Below are positions 30,611 through 39,632 of a stretch of 64,000 nucleotides of DNA, piece after piece. The DNA comes from Sva-07 sp963741755 (lineage in GTDB: Bacteria; Actinomycetota; Acidimicrobiia; Acidimicrobiales; Ilumatobacteraceae): NCBI GenBank assembly GCA_963741755.1, contig CAVUJG010000002.1, positions 124,001 to 188,000 on the forward strand, given 5' to 3'. The position numbers and the translations under genes are program-made. The stretch's first letter is position 1. Each line of letters begins with the position of its first letter. A model generated the notes under the pieces. That model was given only the letters and a program-made list of their open reading frames with translations, had not been told where the DNA came from and did not search any database.

Positions 30611-31885
30611 TCACGAAAAAATTTCCAGGAGGTGGTGCGACTTCTTGCCCTTGCGCAGCAGCAGGTACTTGCCGTGGACCAGTTTCTGGTCGCTGAGCAG
30701 GGAGTTTTCGTCGAGCTGCACGCCGTTCGCGTAGAAGGATCGCTGAGCGATTGCGCGCCGCGCATCGCCGTTCGACGTCGCCAAACCGGCGCCGACGAAC
30801 ACGGCGACGGGATCGTCGAGATCGGCTGGCGAGAGCCGCGATGACGGGATCTCCGCACCGAGGGTGGTGAACGCCTCCTCCGACGCTGCTGTCGGGTCGC
30901 CCGCGAACAGCAGATCAGCTGCTTCTGCGGCCGCCATTGCCGCCGGTGCGCCGTGCACCAGTGCGGTCATCTCGTCAGCGAGTGCTCGCTGACCGAATCG
31001 GAGATGCGGTGCGTCGTTGTGCTCCGCGACGATCGCCCGCAGCGCCTCGATCGGCTGCAGGGAGAACGTCAGCAGTTGCGATTCGACCTCGTCGTCGGGC
31101 GTTTGCATCCAGTGCTGGCGGAACTGGTACGGGCTGGTCTTGGCCGCGTCGAGCCACACTCGGGCACCCGTGGTCTTGCCGAGCTTGGAGCCGTCGGAGG
31201 CCAGTTGCAGCGGCCAGGAGAAGGCATGGACGTGCTGGGCACGCTTGCGTCGGATCAGGTCGACGCCGGCGACGATGTTGCCCCACTGGTCCGAGCCGCC
31301 GATCTGAATCGTGCAGCCCAGGTTGTCGTGCAACCAGAGGTAGTCGTTGGCCTGCAGGAGCATGTAGCTGAACTCGGTGAACGAGATGCCGTGCTCGGAG
31401 TTGACGCGCAGCTTGATGCTCTCACGGGCCAGCATCTGGTTGACCGTGACGTGTTTGCCGACGTCGCGGAGGAACTCGAGCACGGTGATCGGTTGTGTCC
31501 AGTCACGGTTGTCGACGAGGGCGCCACCTCCAGCGCCGTCCTCGATGTCGACGATTCGGCTCAGTTGCGCCTTGATCGCCGCGACGTTGTGGTTCAAGGT
31601 GTCATCGTCGAGCAGGTTGCGCTCGTCGGAGCGTCCGCTCGGATCCCCCACCATCCCGGTCGCCCCGCCCGCAAGAGCAATCGGTCGATGGCCCGCATCC
31701 TGGAAGCGCCGCAGCATGATCAAACCGATCAGGTTGCCGACGTGCAGGCTGTCGGCGGTGGGGTCGCATCCGTAGTAGATCGCCACCTGCCCGCCGGCCA
31801 CCGCCTCGCGCAGTGCGTCGCGGTCGGTGGAGTCGTGAATGAGGTTGCGAGCCTCGAGATCGGCGATGAGATCGGTACCAGCCAT
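30611..31885 (-). CDS. tyrS: Tyrosyl-tRNA synthetase
   Basis: A 424-residue class I synthetase. The Rossmann domain has the HIGH equivalent HVGN (ADSLHVGNLIGLIMLRRF), the Tyr-binding segment ANDYLWLHDNLG, GGSDQWGN, and the KMSKS loop as KLGKT in DGSKLGKTTGA. The C-terminal S4 RNA-binding domain starts near residue 360 (RRAIAQRSFYANGVQLDEN). The length is standard. It lies just upstream of the rRNA operon on the same strand and near mpg and argH, an order also seen in Mycobacterium. Confidence 0.97.
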   Translation of the reverse strand: MAGTDLIADLEARNLIHDSTDRDALREAVAGGQVAIYYGCDPTADSLHVGNLIGLIMLRRFQDAGHRPIALAGGATGMVGDPSGRSDERNLLDDDTLNHNVAAIKAQLSRIVDIEDGAGGGALVDNRDWTQPITVLEFLRDVGKHVTVNQMLARESIKLRVNSEHGISFTEFSYMLLQANDYLWLHDNLGCTIQIGGSDQWGNIVAGVDLIRRKRAQHVHAFSWPLQLASDGSKLGKTTGARVWLDAAKTSPYQFRQHWMQTPDDEVESQLLTFSLQPIEALRAIVAEHNDAPHLRFGQRALADEMTALVHGAPAAMAAAEAADLLFAGDPTAASEEAFTTLGAEIPSSRLSPADLDDPVAVFVGAGLATSNGDARRAIAQRSFYANGVQLDENSLLSDQKLVHGKYLLLRKGKKSHHLLEIFS

Positions 31886-31911
31886 ACGGGACGCAAGGGT
31901 ACTGTCACGCC

Positions 31912-32994
31912 GTGCCCGACCCGATCGATGATTCCGTGCTCCGACGGCACTTCGAGAGCTTCGCCACCACGTCGGCGCCGCGGGCGCCGCTGTACAGCGC
32001 TCTGTCCGTCATCGTGAGCCGCGATCCGAGCCTCTACCGGCTGCTCCTGCATGCGCCGCCGACCCAGCAGCTCCCCGTGTTGCTGTTCGCCTGCGTGCAC
32101 GAGTTGGTCCTCGAACACCCTGATGCTGAGCTCGCACAGTGGTATCCGAACCTGACCGAGCAACACCGGGCGCCGACCGAACGAGCACTGCGGTCGGTGT
32201 TCACCGCCTTCGCAGCCACGCATCACGATCGGCTGACCACCCTGCTCGCCACGCGTACCACCCAGACGAACGAGGTCGGGCGGTGCGGGTCGCTTCTCCC
32301 GGCGCTCGGGCTCCTGTCCAGCGAGGTCGGGCCGCTCGGTCTTCTCGATGTCGGCACCAGCGGCGGTCTGAACCTCCTCCTCGATCGCTACGAATACCGC
32401 TACCGATCGGCTGACGGCACGATCCGTGAGGTCGGCGAACCGTCATCGGTCTCGATCACCGTCGACACGACGGGAGACGTTCCGGTTCCGCCATCGATGC
32501 CGACGATCGCTGCCCGGTGTGGCGTCGATCAGCGACCGATCGACGTGACCGACGACGACGAGGCGCACTGGCTCGAAGCGTGCGTCTGGCCCGATCAGGC
32601 CGACCGCTTCCATCGCCTGGTCGCGGCGATCGACATCGCCAGGGCGGCTCCCCCGGAGATCCTCGCCGGCGACGCGGTCACCTCGTTGGAACCCGCCATC
32701 GATCGGATCGGAACGACAGCACACCCTGTCGTGACGAACTCCTGGGTGCTGAACTACCTCACGCCCGACCAGCGCCTCGCCTACCTCGCAACACTCGAGC
32801 ATCTCGGCGCTCGCCGCGATCTGTCCTGGGTCTACGCCGAGGCGCCGGCGCTCATCCCGGAGCTCCCCAACGGGCCCGACCCGATGGACGCCCATCGCAC
32901 CGTGCTGTCGATGGTCCGCTGGCGCAACGGTGAGCGACGTGTCGACCATCTCGCCACCGTCCATCCTCACGGGTTCTGGATGCAGTGGCGCTGA
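31912..32994 (+). CDS. DUF2332 family protein
   Basis: A 360-residue protein of the DUF2332 family, recognised from LLDVGTSGGLNLLLDRY near residue 145 and the C-terminal HRTVLSMVRWRNGERRVDHL with HPHGFWMQW. The glycine-rich LLDVGTSGGLNL block resembles a methyltransferase motif I, so a SAM-dependent activity is conceivable but not established. GTG start at 31912, divergent from tyrS with 26 bases between the starts. Ends convergently with mpg at a palindrome. Confidence 0.85.
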   Translation: MPDPIDDSVLRRHFESFATTSAPRAPLYSALSVIVSRDPSLYRLLLHAPPTQQLPVLLFACVHELVLEHPDAELAQWYPNLTEQHRAPTERALRSVFTAFAATHHDRLTTLLATRTTQTNEVGRCGSLLPALGLLSSEVGPLGLLDVGTSGGLNLLLDRYEYRYRSADGTIREVGEPSSVSITVDTTGDVPVPPSMPTIAARCGVDQRPIDVTDDDEAHWLEACVWPDQADRFHRLVAAIDIARAAPPEILAGDAVTSLEPAIDRIGTTAHPVVTNSWVLNYLTPDQRLAYLATLEHLGARRDLSWVYAEAPALIPELPNGPDPMDAHRTVLSMVRWRNGERRVDHLATVHPHGFWMQWR

Positions 32995-33000
32995 CCCCGT

Positions 33001-33045
33001 TCTCGTGAACAAATGCGCCTTCAGGGGGCACATTTGTTCACGAGA
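33001..33045. repeat. Inverted repeat between convergent genes, probable bidirectional terminator
   Basis: Arms TCTCGTGAACAAATG (33001-33015) and CATTTGTTCACGAGA (33031-33045) are perfectly complementary over 15 bases, extended by GCGCC/GGGGC-type pairs towards the loop. The mpg stop codon lies inside the right arm. The DUF2332 gene ends 6 bases before the left arm. Confidence 0.85.
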
Positions 33046-33577
33046 TGCGGAAGCGCCAGGGGGTGTCGACGGCCTTGGTGATGCCGATGCGGGGGCCGGC
33101 GATCGGTTTGGCGGGCGGCGGTCTGCCATCGTCGACGATGCTGATCGGACCACCGCCGACCAGGTCGGCACCGTCGTCCGCGCCGTCGAGGCTGAACGCC
33201 TGGCAGAGCTTGCCGGGACCGTCGGCGAGCGGAAGGCGCCCTCGACGCCGGAGCATCTCGTCGGCGCCCTCGACCGGGTCGACCGCTCGGATCAGCACCG
33301 CTTGGCCGTCGCCGTCGGCGCCGGAGACGACGTTGGCGCACCAGTGGATGCCGTAGCTGCGGTACACGTACAGGTACCCAGCCGGGCCGAACATCACCGC
33401 GTTGCGTGGTGTCGGCCCACGGAACGAGTGGCTGGCCGGGTCGTCGGACATGTACGCCTCGGTCTCGATGATCCGCCCGGCGACACGCACGCCCTCACGC
33501 TCGACGACGAACAGCTTGCCGAGCAGGCCGCGGGCTACCGCCGGCGCCTCGCGAGCGAACCAGGTGCGATCGATCAG
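33038..33577 (-). CDS. mpg: DNA-3-methyladenine glycosylase (AAG/MPG family)
   Basis: About 179 residues. The catalytic Glu sits in RIIETEAYMSDDPASHSFRG, followed by NAVMFGPAGYLYVYRSYGIHW and LIRAVDPVEG, which define the AAG fold. It excises alkylated purines. The conserved N-terminus WFAREAPAVARGLLGKLFVV lies upstream of the first ATG/GTG, so the start must be near 33577. The only start-like codon there is CTG, which overlaps the argH TGA as CTGA. A canonical start would be 33490 (GTG), but that removes about 29 conserved residues. Confidence 0.85.
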   Translation of the reverse strand: MIDRTWFAREAPAVARGLLGKLFVVEREGVRVAGRIIETEAYMSDDPASHSFRGPTPRNAVMFGPAGYLYVYRSYGIHWCANVVSGADGDGQAVLIRAVDPVEGADEMLRRRGRLPLADGPGKLCQAFSLDGADDGADLVGGGPISIVDDGRPPPAKPIAGPRIGITKAVDTPWRFRIS

Positions 33578-34986
33578 CGACTCAGCCGTTCCTGGTCGGC
33601 CGCCAGCATCGCCCGATACGACTCGAGCTGCAGCGGCAATGCCTCGGGACCAGCCGCTCCACGCGACGTGCGCATGCGTACGCCGACACCGGGCCCGACG
33701 AGGGCAGCCGCGTCGGCGCCGAGTCGAGGGTCGGCGGCGACGAGATCGTGAAGCGAACCCTCCCCCGCCAGCGTCGCTCGCACGTGAGCGCCGACGATGG
33801 CGTGCGCCTCGCGGAACGGGGTGCCCGACCTGACCAGGTACTCGGCGAGGTCGGTGGCGGCCATGGTCTCCTCGTCGGCGGCGGCCTGCATCACCTCGGG
33901 CACGAAGGTGGCGGTTGCGATCATGCCGCTCAACGCAGCGACTGCGAGGGTGACCTGCTCGACCGAATCGAACAGCGGCTCCTTGTCCTCCTGGAGGTCG
34001 CGGTTGTAGGCAAGCGGCAGGCCCTTCAGCGTGGCCAGGAGTCCGGTGAGGTTGCCGATCAGGCGCCCGCTCTTTCCACGTGCGAGTTCCGCAATGTCAG
34101 GGTTCTTCTTCTGCGGGAGCATCGACGAGCCGGTGGCATAACCGTCGTCGAGCTTGGCGAAACCGAACTCACCCGACGTCCACAGCACCCATTCCTCACC
34201 GATGCGCGAGAGGTGGATACCCACCAGTGCCAAGTCGAAGACGGCCTCCGCCACGAAGTCGCGATCGCTGACGGCGTCGAGGCTGTTGTCGAACACGCCG
34301 GCAAAGCCGAGGTCGGCAGCGTTGCCGACCGGGTCGATCGGCAGGGACGACCCGGCCAGAGCACCGGCGCCGAGCGGCGACACGTCGAGGCGGGTGCGAG
34401 TGGCGAGCAGGCGATCGACGTCGCGGGCCAGCGCCCAGCCGTGTGCCAGGAGGTGGTGAGCGAGCAGTACCGGCTGCGCTCGTTGAAGGTGTGTGTACCC
34501 GGGCAGGTACGTGTCGCCGGCGTCGAGCGCCCGCTCGAGGAGTATCTGTTGCAGCTCGTGGACACCGCGAGCGACGTCGAGGAGTTCCCGCTTGCACCAC
34601 AAGCGCAGATCGGTGGCGACCTGGTCGTTGCGGCTCCGGGCGGTGTGCAGCTTTCCCCCAGCAGGACCGGCGAGTTCGGTGACTCGTCGCTCGACTGCAG
34701 TGTGGATGTCCTCGTCGCTCTCGACGAACACGAACTCGCCGGACTCCATCTCGGCCGCCACAGCGTCGAGCGCACCGAGCACGGCGTCGCGTTCGATCTC
34801 GGTGAGCAACCCGACGCGGGCGAGGCCTCGAACGTGCGCCTGCGACCCGGCGATGTCGTCGCGCCACATCGTGCGATCGAAGGGAAGGCTGACGGTGTAG
34901 GCCATGAGCGCCTCGGCGGGGCCGCCGGCGAACCGTCCGTGCCAGAGGGTCTTGGCGTCAGCGGCCGGGTCGTGGGGGTCGCTCAT
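33574..34986 (-). CDS. argH: Argininosuccinate lyase
   Basis: A 470-residue fumarase-superfamily enzyme that splits argininosuccinate to arginine and fumarate, the last step of arginine synthesis. The signature GSSMLPQKKNPDIAELARGK lies near residue 280, and the first conserved regions are LHTARSRNDQVATDLRLW and GYTHLQRAQPVL. It begins 1 base after the argR stop and ends in a 4-base overlap with the presumed mpg start, closing the arg operon. Confidence 0.97.
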   Translation of the reverse strand: MSDPHDPAADAKTLWHGRFAGGPAEALMAYTVSLPFDRTMWRDDIAGSQAHVRGLARVGLLTEIERDAVLGALDAVAAEMESGEFVFVESDEDIHTAVERRVTELAGPAGGKLHTARSRNDQVATDLRLWCKRELLDVARGVHELQQILLERALDAGDTYLPGYTHLQRAQPVLLAHHLLAHGWALARDVDRLLATRTRLDVSPLGAGALAGSSLPIDPVGNAADLGFAGVFDNSLDAVSDRDFVAEAVFDLALVGIHLSRIGEEWVLWTSGEFGFAKLDDGYATGSSMLPQKKNPDIAELARGKSGRLIGNLTGLLATLKGLPLAYNRDLQEDKEPLFDSVEQVTLAVAALSGMIATATFVPEVMQAAADEETMAATDLAEYLVRSGTPFREAHAIVGAHVRATLAGEGSLHDLVAADPRLGADAAALVGPGVGVRMRTSRGAAGPEALPLQLESYRAMLAADQERLSR

Positions 34987-34987
34987 G

Positions 34988-35449
34988 TCACTCCAGTCCT
35001 GCGAGGTCGCGGAGATCCGCTGCCAGCGCGGCGCCGTCGGTCGACGACGCGACGCACATCAACGTGTCGTCACCGGCGACGGTTCCGAGCAGCCCGTCGA
35101 CCCGACTGCGGTCGAGTGCCGAAGCGACGACGTGGGCGCAGCCGGGTGGCGTGCGCAGGATGACGATGTTCCCCGAGCACGACACCTCGGCGACCCACTC
35201 GCCCATCACCCGCCGGAGCTGGTCAACCGGCGCGAGACGATCCGGAGCGAACTCCGGGATCGCATACACGGTGTTGCCACTCGGCACTCGCACCTTGATG
35301 GCGCCGATGTCGTCGAGGTCGCGTGACACCGTGGCCTGCGTGGCCTCGATGCCGTGCTCGGCAAGGAGCTCGATCAGCTGCGGCTGGCTGGTGACCTCGT
35401 GATCGCCGATGATCCGACTGATCGTCGCCTGTCGTTGCACCTTGCTCAC
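34988..35449 (-). CDS. argR: Arginine repressor
   Basis: A 153-residue ArgR. The N-terminal winged helix has SQPQLIELLAEHGIEATQAT then VSRDLDDIGAIKV, and the C-terminal hexamer/arginine domain includes GDDTLMCV (the GTVAGDDT arginine-binding pattern). The start is GTG 35449, overlapping the argF stop as GTGA; longer readings run into argF. It senses arginine and represses the cluster, probably through the palindrome upstream of argC. Confidence 0.95.
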   Translation of the reverse strand: MSKVQRQATISRIIGDHEVTSQPQLIELLAEHGIEATQATVSRDLDDIGAIKVRVPSGNTVYAIPEFAPDRLAPVDQLRRVMGEWVAEVSCSGNIVILRTPPGCAHVVASALDRSRVDGLLGTVAGDDTLMCVASSTDGAALAADLRDLAGLE

Positions 35450-36393
35450 TGCGTACCGCCGATCGTGGTTCCCGGAGACCTGGGCTCGGGGGACTTCGAT
35501 TGGAGGAGGAAGGCGAGGGCGCCGCGGGCGGCGTGGAGGCGATTGTGGGCCTGCTGGAACACCACCGACTGAGGACCGTCGATGACATCGGCCGCCACCT
35601 CGATCCCGCGATAGGCGGGAAGACAGTGCATGAACACCGCCGTCGGATCGGCGAGCGCCATCATGTCGGCGTCGACGGTGTAGCCCTCGAACTGTTGCAT
35701 CCGCTCCTGCTTCTCGGTCTCCTGGCCCATCGACACCCACGTGTCGGTATGGACCGCGTGCGCTCCGGCGACTGCCTCCGCCGGTCGATGTGACTGTTCG
35801 ACCGATGCGGCACCCAGCAATGCGAACCTCTCGAGTTCGGACAGCGGAGCCGCAAAGCCGATCGGGCACGCAAATCTGATGTGCATGCCCAGCAGGGCCG
35901 CCACCTCGGCCAGCGACCGGGCGACGTTGTTGAAGTCTCCGACGTACGCGACGGTCTTGCCGGTGAGGTCGCCGAGGCACTGCTGCATCGTCAACGCATC
36001 GGCGAACGCCTGCAGCGGGTGCGAATGGTCCGACAGCATGTTGACCACCGGAACATCGACGACCGCCGCCATGCGGGTGACGGTGGAATGGTCGAACACC
36101 CGGGCAGCGATGAGCGAGTGGTACCCCTCCATCACCTTCGCGACGTCCTCGACCGGCTCGCGAGTGTCGAAGCCGACCTCCTCGCCTCGGGTGTAGATCG
36201 GATGGCCACCCAGTTGCGACACCGCCATCTCCATCGAGTGACGGGTGCGATTGGACGGCTTCTCGAAGATCAGAGCGGCACCGCCACCCGCCAGCGGGCG
36301 GCCCAATGACTCGATCGGCGCCTCGGCGAGCGCCAGGATCTGTCGCACCTCGCTCGCCGTGAAGTCGGTGACGTCGAGCAGATGGCGGGTCAC
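35446..36393 (-). CDS. argF: Ornithine carbamoyltransferase
   Basis: A 315-residue transferase making citrulline from ornithine and carbamoyl phosphate. The carbamoyl-phosphate loop appears as EKPSNRTRHSME near residue 45. The second substrate motif is DHSHPLQAFADALT near 130, and HCLPAYRG near 255 carries the catalytic Cys. The typical STRT is SNRT here. GTG 36393 overlaps the argD stop. Length is normal, but the C-terminal tail (QSKSPEPRSPGTTIGGTQ) is longer than usual. Confidence 0.96.
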   Translation of the reverse strand: MTRHLLDVTDFTASEVRQILALAEAPIESLGRPLAGGGAALIFEKPSNRTRHSMEMAVSQLGGHPIYTRGEEVGFDTREPVEDVAKVMEGYHSLIAARVFDHSTVTRMAAVVDVPVVNMLSDHSHPLQAFADALTMQQCLGDLTGKTVAYVGDFNNVARSLAEVAALLGMHIRFACPIGFAAPLSELERFALLGAASVEQSHRPAEAVAGAHAVHTDTWVSMGQETEKQERMQQFEGYTVDADMMALADPTAVFMHCLPAYRGIEVAADVIDGPQSVVFQQAHNRLHAARGALAFLLQSKSPEPRSPGTTIGGTQ

Positions 36394-37616
36394 GACAGCG
36401 GTCCGCTCGGGTCGATCGCCGATTCCAACGATGCAGCGATCATCGCGACGGCTTCGTCGACCTCGTCGTCGGTCACGGTGATCGGCGGGACCAGCCGCAA
36501 CGTCGTCGGGGTGACCGCGTTGACGATCAATCCGAGCCCGAGCAGGTCGCTGTAGACGGCTTTCGCGTCGATGCCGTCGGCGAGCTCGACGCCGAGCATC
36601 AGTCCGCGACCGCGCACGTCGACGACACCCGGCACCGATCGGAGCCCGTCAGTGATCCGTTGGCCCTGCCGACGAGCCAACGCTGGAGCGTCGATGCGCT
36701 GCATCTCGTCGATGACGGCGTTGACCGCCGCCGTGGCGATCGCCGTGCCCGAGTAGGTGCTGCCATGGTCACCGGGCTGGAACACCGCAGCGACATCGGC
36801 ACGGGCCCAACAGGCACCGACCGGCATCCCGTTGCCCATGGCCTTGGCCAGCGTGACCACGTCGGGACTCACACCGGAGTGCTCGAAACCGAACCAGCGG
36901 CCGGTGCGGGCGAACCCGGTCTGGATCTCGTCGATCATCATCAGCGCGCCCGTCTCGTCGCACAGCTCGCGGATGCCCTGCAGGTACTCGGTGGTCGCCG
37001 GATGTACGCCACCTTCGCCCAAGATCGGCTCGATCAGCACGGCAGCGACCGAGCCGTCGACCGCCTGACGCATCGCGTCGAGATCCCCCCATGCGACGTG
37101 ACGGAACCCGTCCGGCATCGGAGCGAAGGGCTCGTGCTTGGCCGGCTGGCCAGTGGCGGCCAGCGTGGCCAGCGTGCGTCCGTGGAAACTCCCGAGCGCG
37201 CTCACGACCGTGTGTCGACCTCGACCACCGTGCTTGCGGGCGAGCTTGATGGCGCACTCGTTCGATTCGGCACCCGAGTTCGTGAAGAAGATCTGCCCGC
37301 GGTGACCGGTGGACTCGAGCAGCAGTTCGTTGATCTTCACTGCGGCCTCGGTGGCAACCGGGTTGGCGAAGAAGTTCGACACGTGCAGCAAGCGCTCGAG
37401 TTGGTCCCCGACGGCCTCGGCGACCACCGGGTTCGAGTGACCGAGCGACACGACGGCGATCCCCGCCAGGAAGTCGAGGTACCGCTTCCCGTCGGAGTCC
37501 CACAACTCAGTGCCTCGGCCCCGTTCGAACATGAGTGCCGGCGGCCCGAAGACCGGCATGAACGGGCAATTGGCCATCGGTGCGTGGTCGAAGGCGTGTG
37601 ACTCGGAGGTGGTCAT
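36390..37616 (-). CDS. argD: Acetylornithine aminotransferase
   Basis: A 408-residue PLP-dependent class III aminotransferase. FFTNSGAESNECAIKLARKH near residue 100 gives the cofactor phosphate site, MMIDEIQTGFARTGRWF near 215 the PLP aspartate, and VTLAKAMGNGMPVG near 248 the Schiff-base lysine. It converts N-acetylglutamate semialdehyde to N-acetylornithine. ATG 37616 overlaps the argB stop. Confidence 0.96.
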   Translation of the reverse strand: MTTSESHAFDHAPMANCPFMPVFGPPALMFERGRGTELWDSDGKRYLDFLAGIAVVSLGHSNPVVAEAVGDQLERLLHVSNFFANPVATEAAVKINELLLESTGHRGQIFFTNSGAESNECAIKLARKHGGRGRHTVVSALGSFHGRTLATLAATGQPAKHEPFAPMPDGFRHVAWGDLDAMRQAVDGSVAAVLIEPILGEGGVHPATTEYLQGIRELCDETGALMMIDEIQTGFARTGRWFGFEHSGVSPDVVTLAKAMGNGMPVGACWARADVAAVFQPGDHGSTYSGTAIATAAVNAVIDEMQRIDAPALARRQGQRITDGLRSVPGVVDVRGRGLMLGVELADGIDAKAVYSDLLGLGLIVNAVTPTTLRLVPPITVTDDEVDEAVAMIAASLESAIDPSGPLS

Positions 37617-38548
37617 TCGGAGGCCCCTTCCGGGGGTTCGTCGGTCGATTGATCGTGACGGTGATGCATCACCATCGTGCCGATGCCGGCGTCGGTGAAG
37701 ATCTCGAGCAGGAGGACGTGGGCGATGCGGCCGTCGAGGATGTGGGCGCGGTGCACACCGTTGCGGACCGCGTGGGTGCAGCTGTCGACCTTCGGGATCA
37801 TGCCGCCGGCGATGATCCCCTCAGCCACGAGTTCGTCGAGTTCCTCGGCAGTGGCCTGGCGGATCAGGCTCGATGCGTCGGCGAGGTCGCGGCGCAGGCC
37901 CTCGATGTCGGTGAGGTAGACCAGCTTCTCGGCGCCGATCGCCTCGGCGATGGCGCCGGCGACGGTGTCCGCATTGATGTTGAACGCCTGTCCGAACTCA
38001 TCGCTGCCGATCGTGGCGATCACCGGGATGAACTCGTCGTCGATCAAACCGTGGATCACCTCGGGATTGATGGCGGTGACGTCACCAACGAACCCGAGCC
38101 GCTCGTTGCGTGCGGTGGCGCGGATGAGACCGGCGTCGACGCCGCTGATACCAACGGCGAATCGGCCGTGGACGTTGATCGCGGCGACGAGCTGCGGGTT
38201 GACCTGCCCCTTCAAGACCATCCGGGCGATGTCGACGGTTTCGGCGTCGGTGACCCGCAGACCATCGACGAACTCGGGTTCCTTGCCCAGGCGTTCCATC
38301 ATCTCGGAGATCTGAGGTCCTCCGCCGTGCACGACGATCGGGCGCATCCCGACCAGGCGCATCAGCACGATGTCCTCCGCGAACGACGTGAGCGCGTCGT
38401 GATCGGACGTGCCGGCCAATGCGTTGCCGCCGTACTTGACGACCACCGTCTTGCCGGCGAATCGCCGAATGTACGGAAGGGCTTCGACGAGCACCGACGC
38501 CTTGAGCGATGCGGCCCCGCCGTCCGGCGTGTCGTTCTGGCTCGTCAT
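37613..38548 (-). CDS. argB: Acetylglutamate kinase
   Basis: A 311-residue amino-acid kinase. VVVKYGGNALAG near residue 36 is the ATP phosphate site, IVVHGGGPQISEMMERLG near 75 binds substrate, and INADTVAGAIAEAIGAEKLV near 195 together with GMIPKV near 250 completes the site. It phosphorylates N-acetylglutamate and is the usual feedback point for arginine. ATG 38548 overlaps the argC stop (ATGA). Confidence 0.96.
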   Translation of the reverse strand: MTSQNDTPDGGAASLKASVLVEALPYIRRFAGKTVVVKYGGNALAGTSDHDALTSFAEDIVLMRLVGMRPIVVHGGGPQISEMMERLGKEPEFVDGLRVTDAETVDIARMVLKGQVNPQLVAAINVHGRFAVGISGVDAGLIRATARNERLGFVGDVTAINPEVIHGLIDDEFIPVIATIGSDEFGQAFNINADTVAGAIAEAIGAEKLVYLTDIEGLRRDLADASSLIRQATAEELDELVAEGIIAGGMIPKVDSCTHAVRNGVHRAHILDGRIAHVLLLEIFTDAGIGTMVMHHRHDQSTDEPPEGASE

Positions 38549-39561
38549 GGTGCGAGTCCGATCATGGGAAGTCCAGCTGTCTCTTCGAGCCCGAGCGCAA
38601 CGTTCGCTGCCTGCACTGCGCCGCCCGACGCGCCCTTCGTGAGGTTGTCGATGGCACACATGGAGATCACCGTGTGGGTGCGTTCGTCGTAGCGGGCGCT
38701 GACGTGAGCGGCGTTCGAGCCGAGCACGGACTTGGTGGCCGGTGGGGCATCGAGAACGGCGACGAACGGCTCATCGGCGTAGAACGACCGCAGCGCCTCG
38801 GTGACCGCCGCCTCCGAGCAGCCGGCCGTAGCGGTCGCGGCGCAGGTGGCGAGCAGGCCGCGGCTCATCGGCACGAGATGCGGAGTGAAGATCAGCTGGG
38901 CGCCGATCTCCTGTTCCATCTCCGGAGTGTGTCGATGCGAGAGCAGCCCGTACGCGATGGCGTTCGAGTCGATGTTCGTGAACACATTGGTGTCGGTCGG
39001 AGCACGACCGGCACCGGTGATTCCCGTGAGCGTGTTGACGACGATCCCGGTGGTCTCGACCAGACCTGCGACGACGAGCGGCCGAAGTGCCAGCGTTGCG
39101 GCGGTCACATGGCAGCCCGGGGTCGCGACGAGCTGGGCGCCCTTCAGTTCTGATCGATGCAGTTCGGGAAGCCCGAATACGGCCCGCTCCAGCAGATCGA
39201 GTTGCGTGTGCTCGAACCCGTAGAACGTCGGGTAGGCGGCCGGATCCTTCAGGCGAAACGCCGCCGACAGGTCGACGACACACCCGACGCTGCCAACCAG
39301 CGATGGAGCGAGTTCCATCGATGCGCCGTGCGGCAGCCCCAGGAACACCAGATCGAGACCGTCGACCGCTACCGGGTCGAACTCGGAGAACACGAGGTCC
39401 GGATACCCCACCTGCAGCGACGGGTACACGTCCGCAGCCCGACGACCCGCCATCGAATCGCCCGTCGCCACGACCACCTCGAAGTCGGGGTGTTGGGCAG
39501 CGAGGCGCAGCAACTCGGCCCCGGTGTACCCGGACGCTCCGACGATTCCCACACGGATCAT
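38545..39561 (-). CDS. argC: N-acetyl-gamma-glutamyl-phosphate reductase
   Basis: A 338-residue NADP-dependent reductase. The dinucleotide site is VGIVGASGYTGAELLRL at the N-terminus, and the catalytic Cys is in VATPGCHVTAATLAL near residue 145. Start ATG 39561 (MIRVGIVG). It is the first gene of a tightly overlapping cluster argC-B-D-F-R-H. argJ and argG, which often lie in this cluster in Actinobacteria, are not present in the window. Confidence 0.96.
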   Translation of the reverse strand: MIRVGIVGASGYTGAELLRLAAQHPDFEVVVATGDSMAGRRAADVYPSLQVGYPDLVFSEFDPVAVDGLDLVFLGLPHGASMELAPSLVGSVGCVVDLSAAFRLKDPAAYPTFYGFEHTQLDLLERAVFGLPELHRSELKGAQLVATPGCHVTAATLALRPLVVAGLVETTGIVVNTLTGITGAGRAPTDTNVFTNIDSNAIAYGLLSHRHTPEMEQEIGAQLIFTPHLVPMSRGLLATCAATATAGCSEAAVTEALRSFYADEPFVAVLDAPPATKSVLGSNAAHVSARYDERTHTVISMCAIDNLTKGASGGAVQAANVALGLEETAGLPMIGLAP

Positions 39562-39564
39562 TGC

Positions 39565-39592
39565 ATGACCATACATGATGACGCATGGTCAT
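39565..39592. promoter_or_regulatory. Palindrome upstream of argC, candidate ArgR operator
   Basis: ATGACCAT (39565-39572) and ATGGTCAT (39585-39592) form a perfect 8-base inverted repeat with a 12-base spacer, 4 to 31 bases upstream of the argC start codon. The position fits an ArgR site controlling the operon. The spacing differs from the classic 18-base ARG box, so the assignment is tentative. Confidence 0.5.
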
Positions 39593-39632
39593 CCAACTTG
39601 GTTCCGTGATCCGTGCTGGCAGACTTGACATC

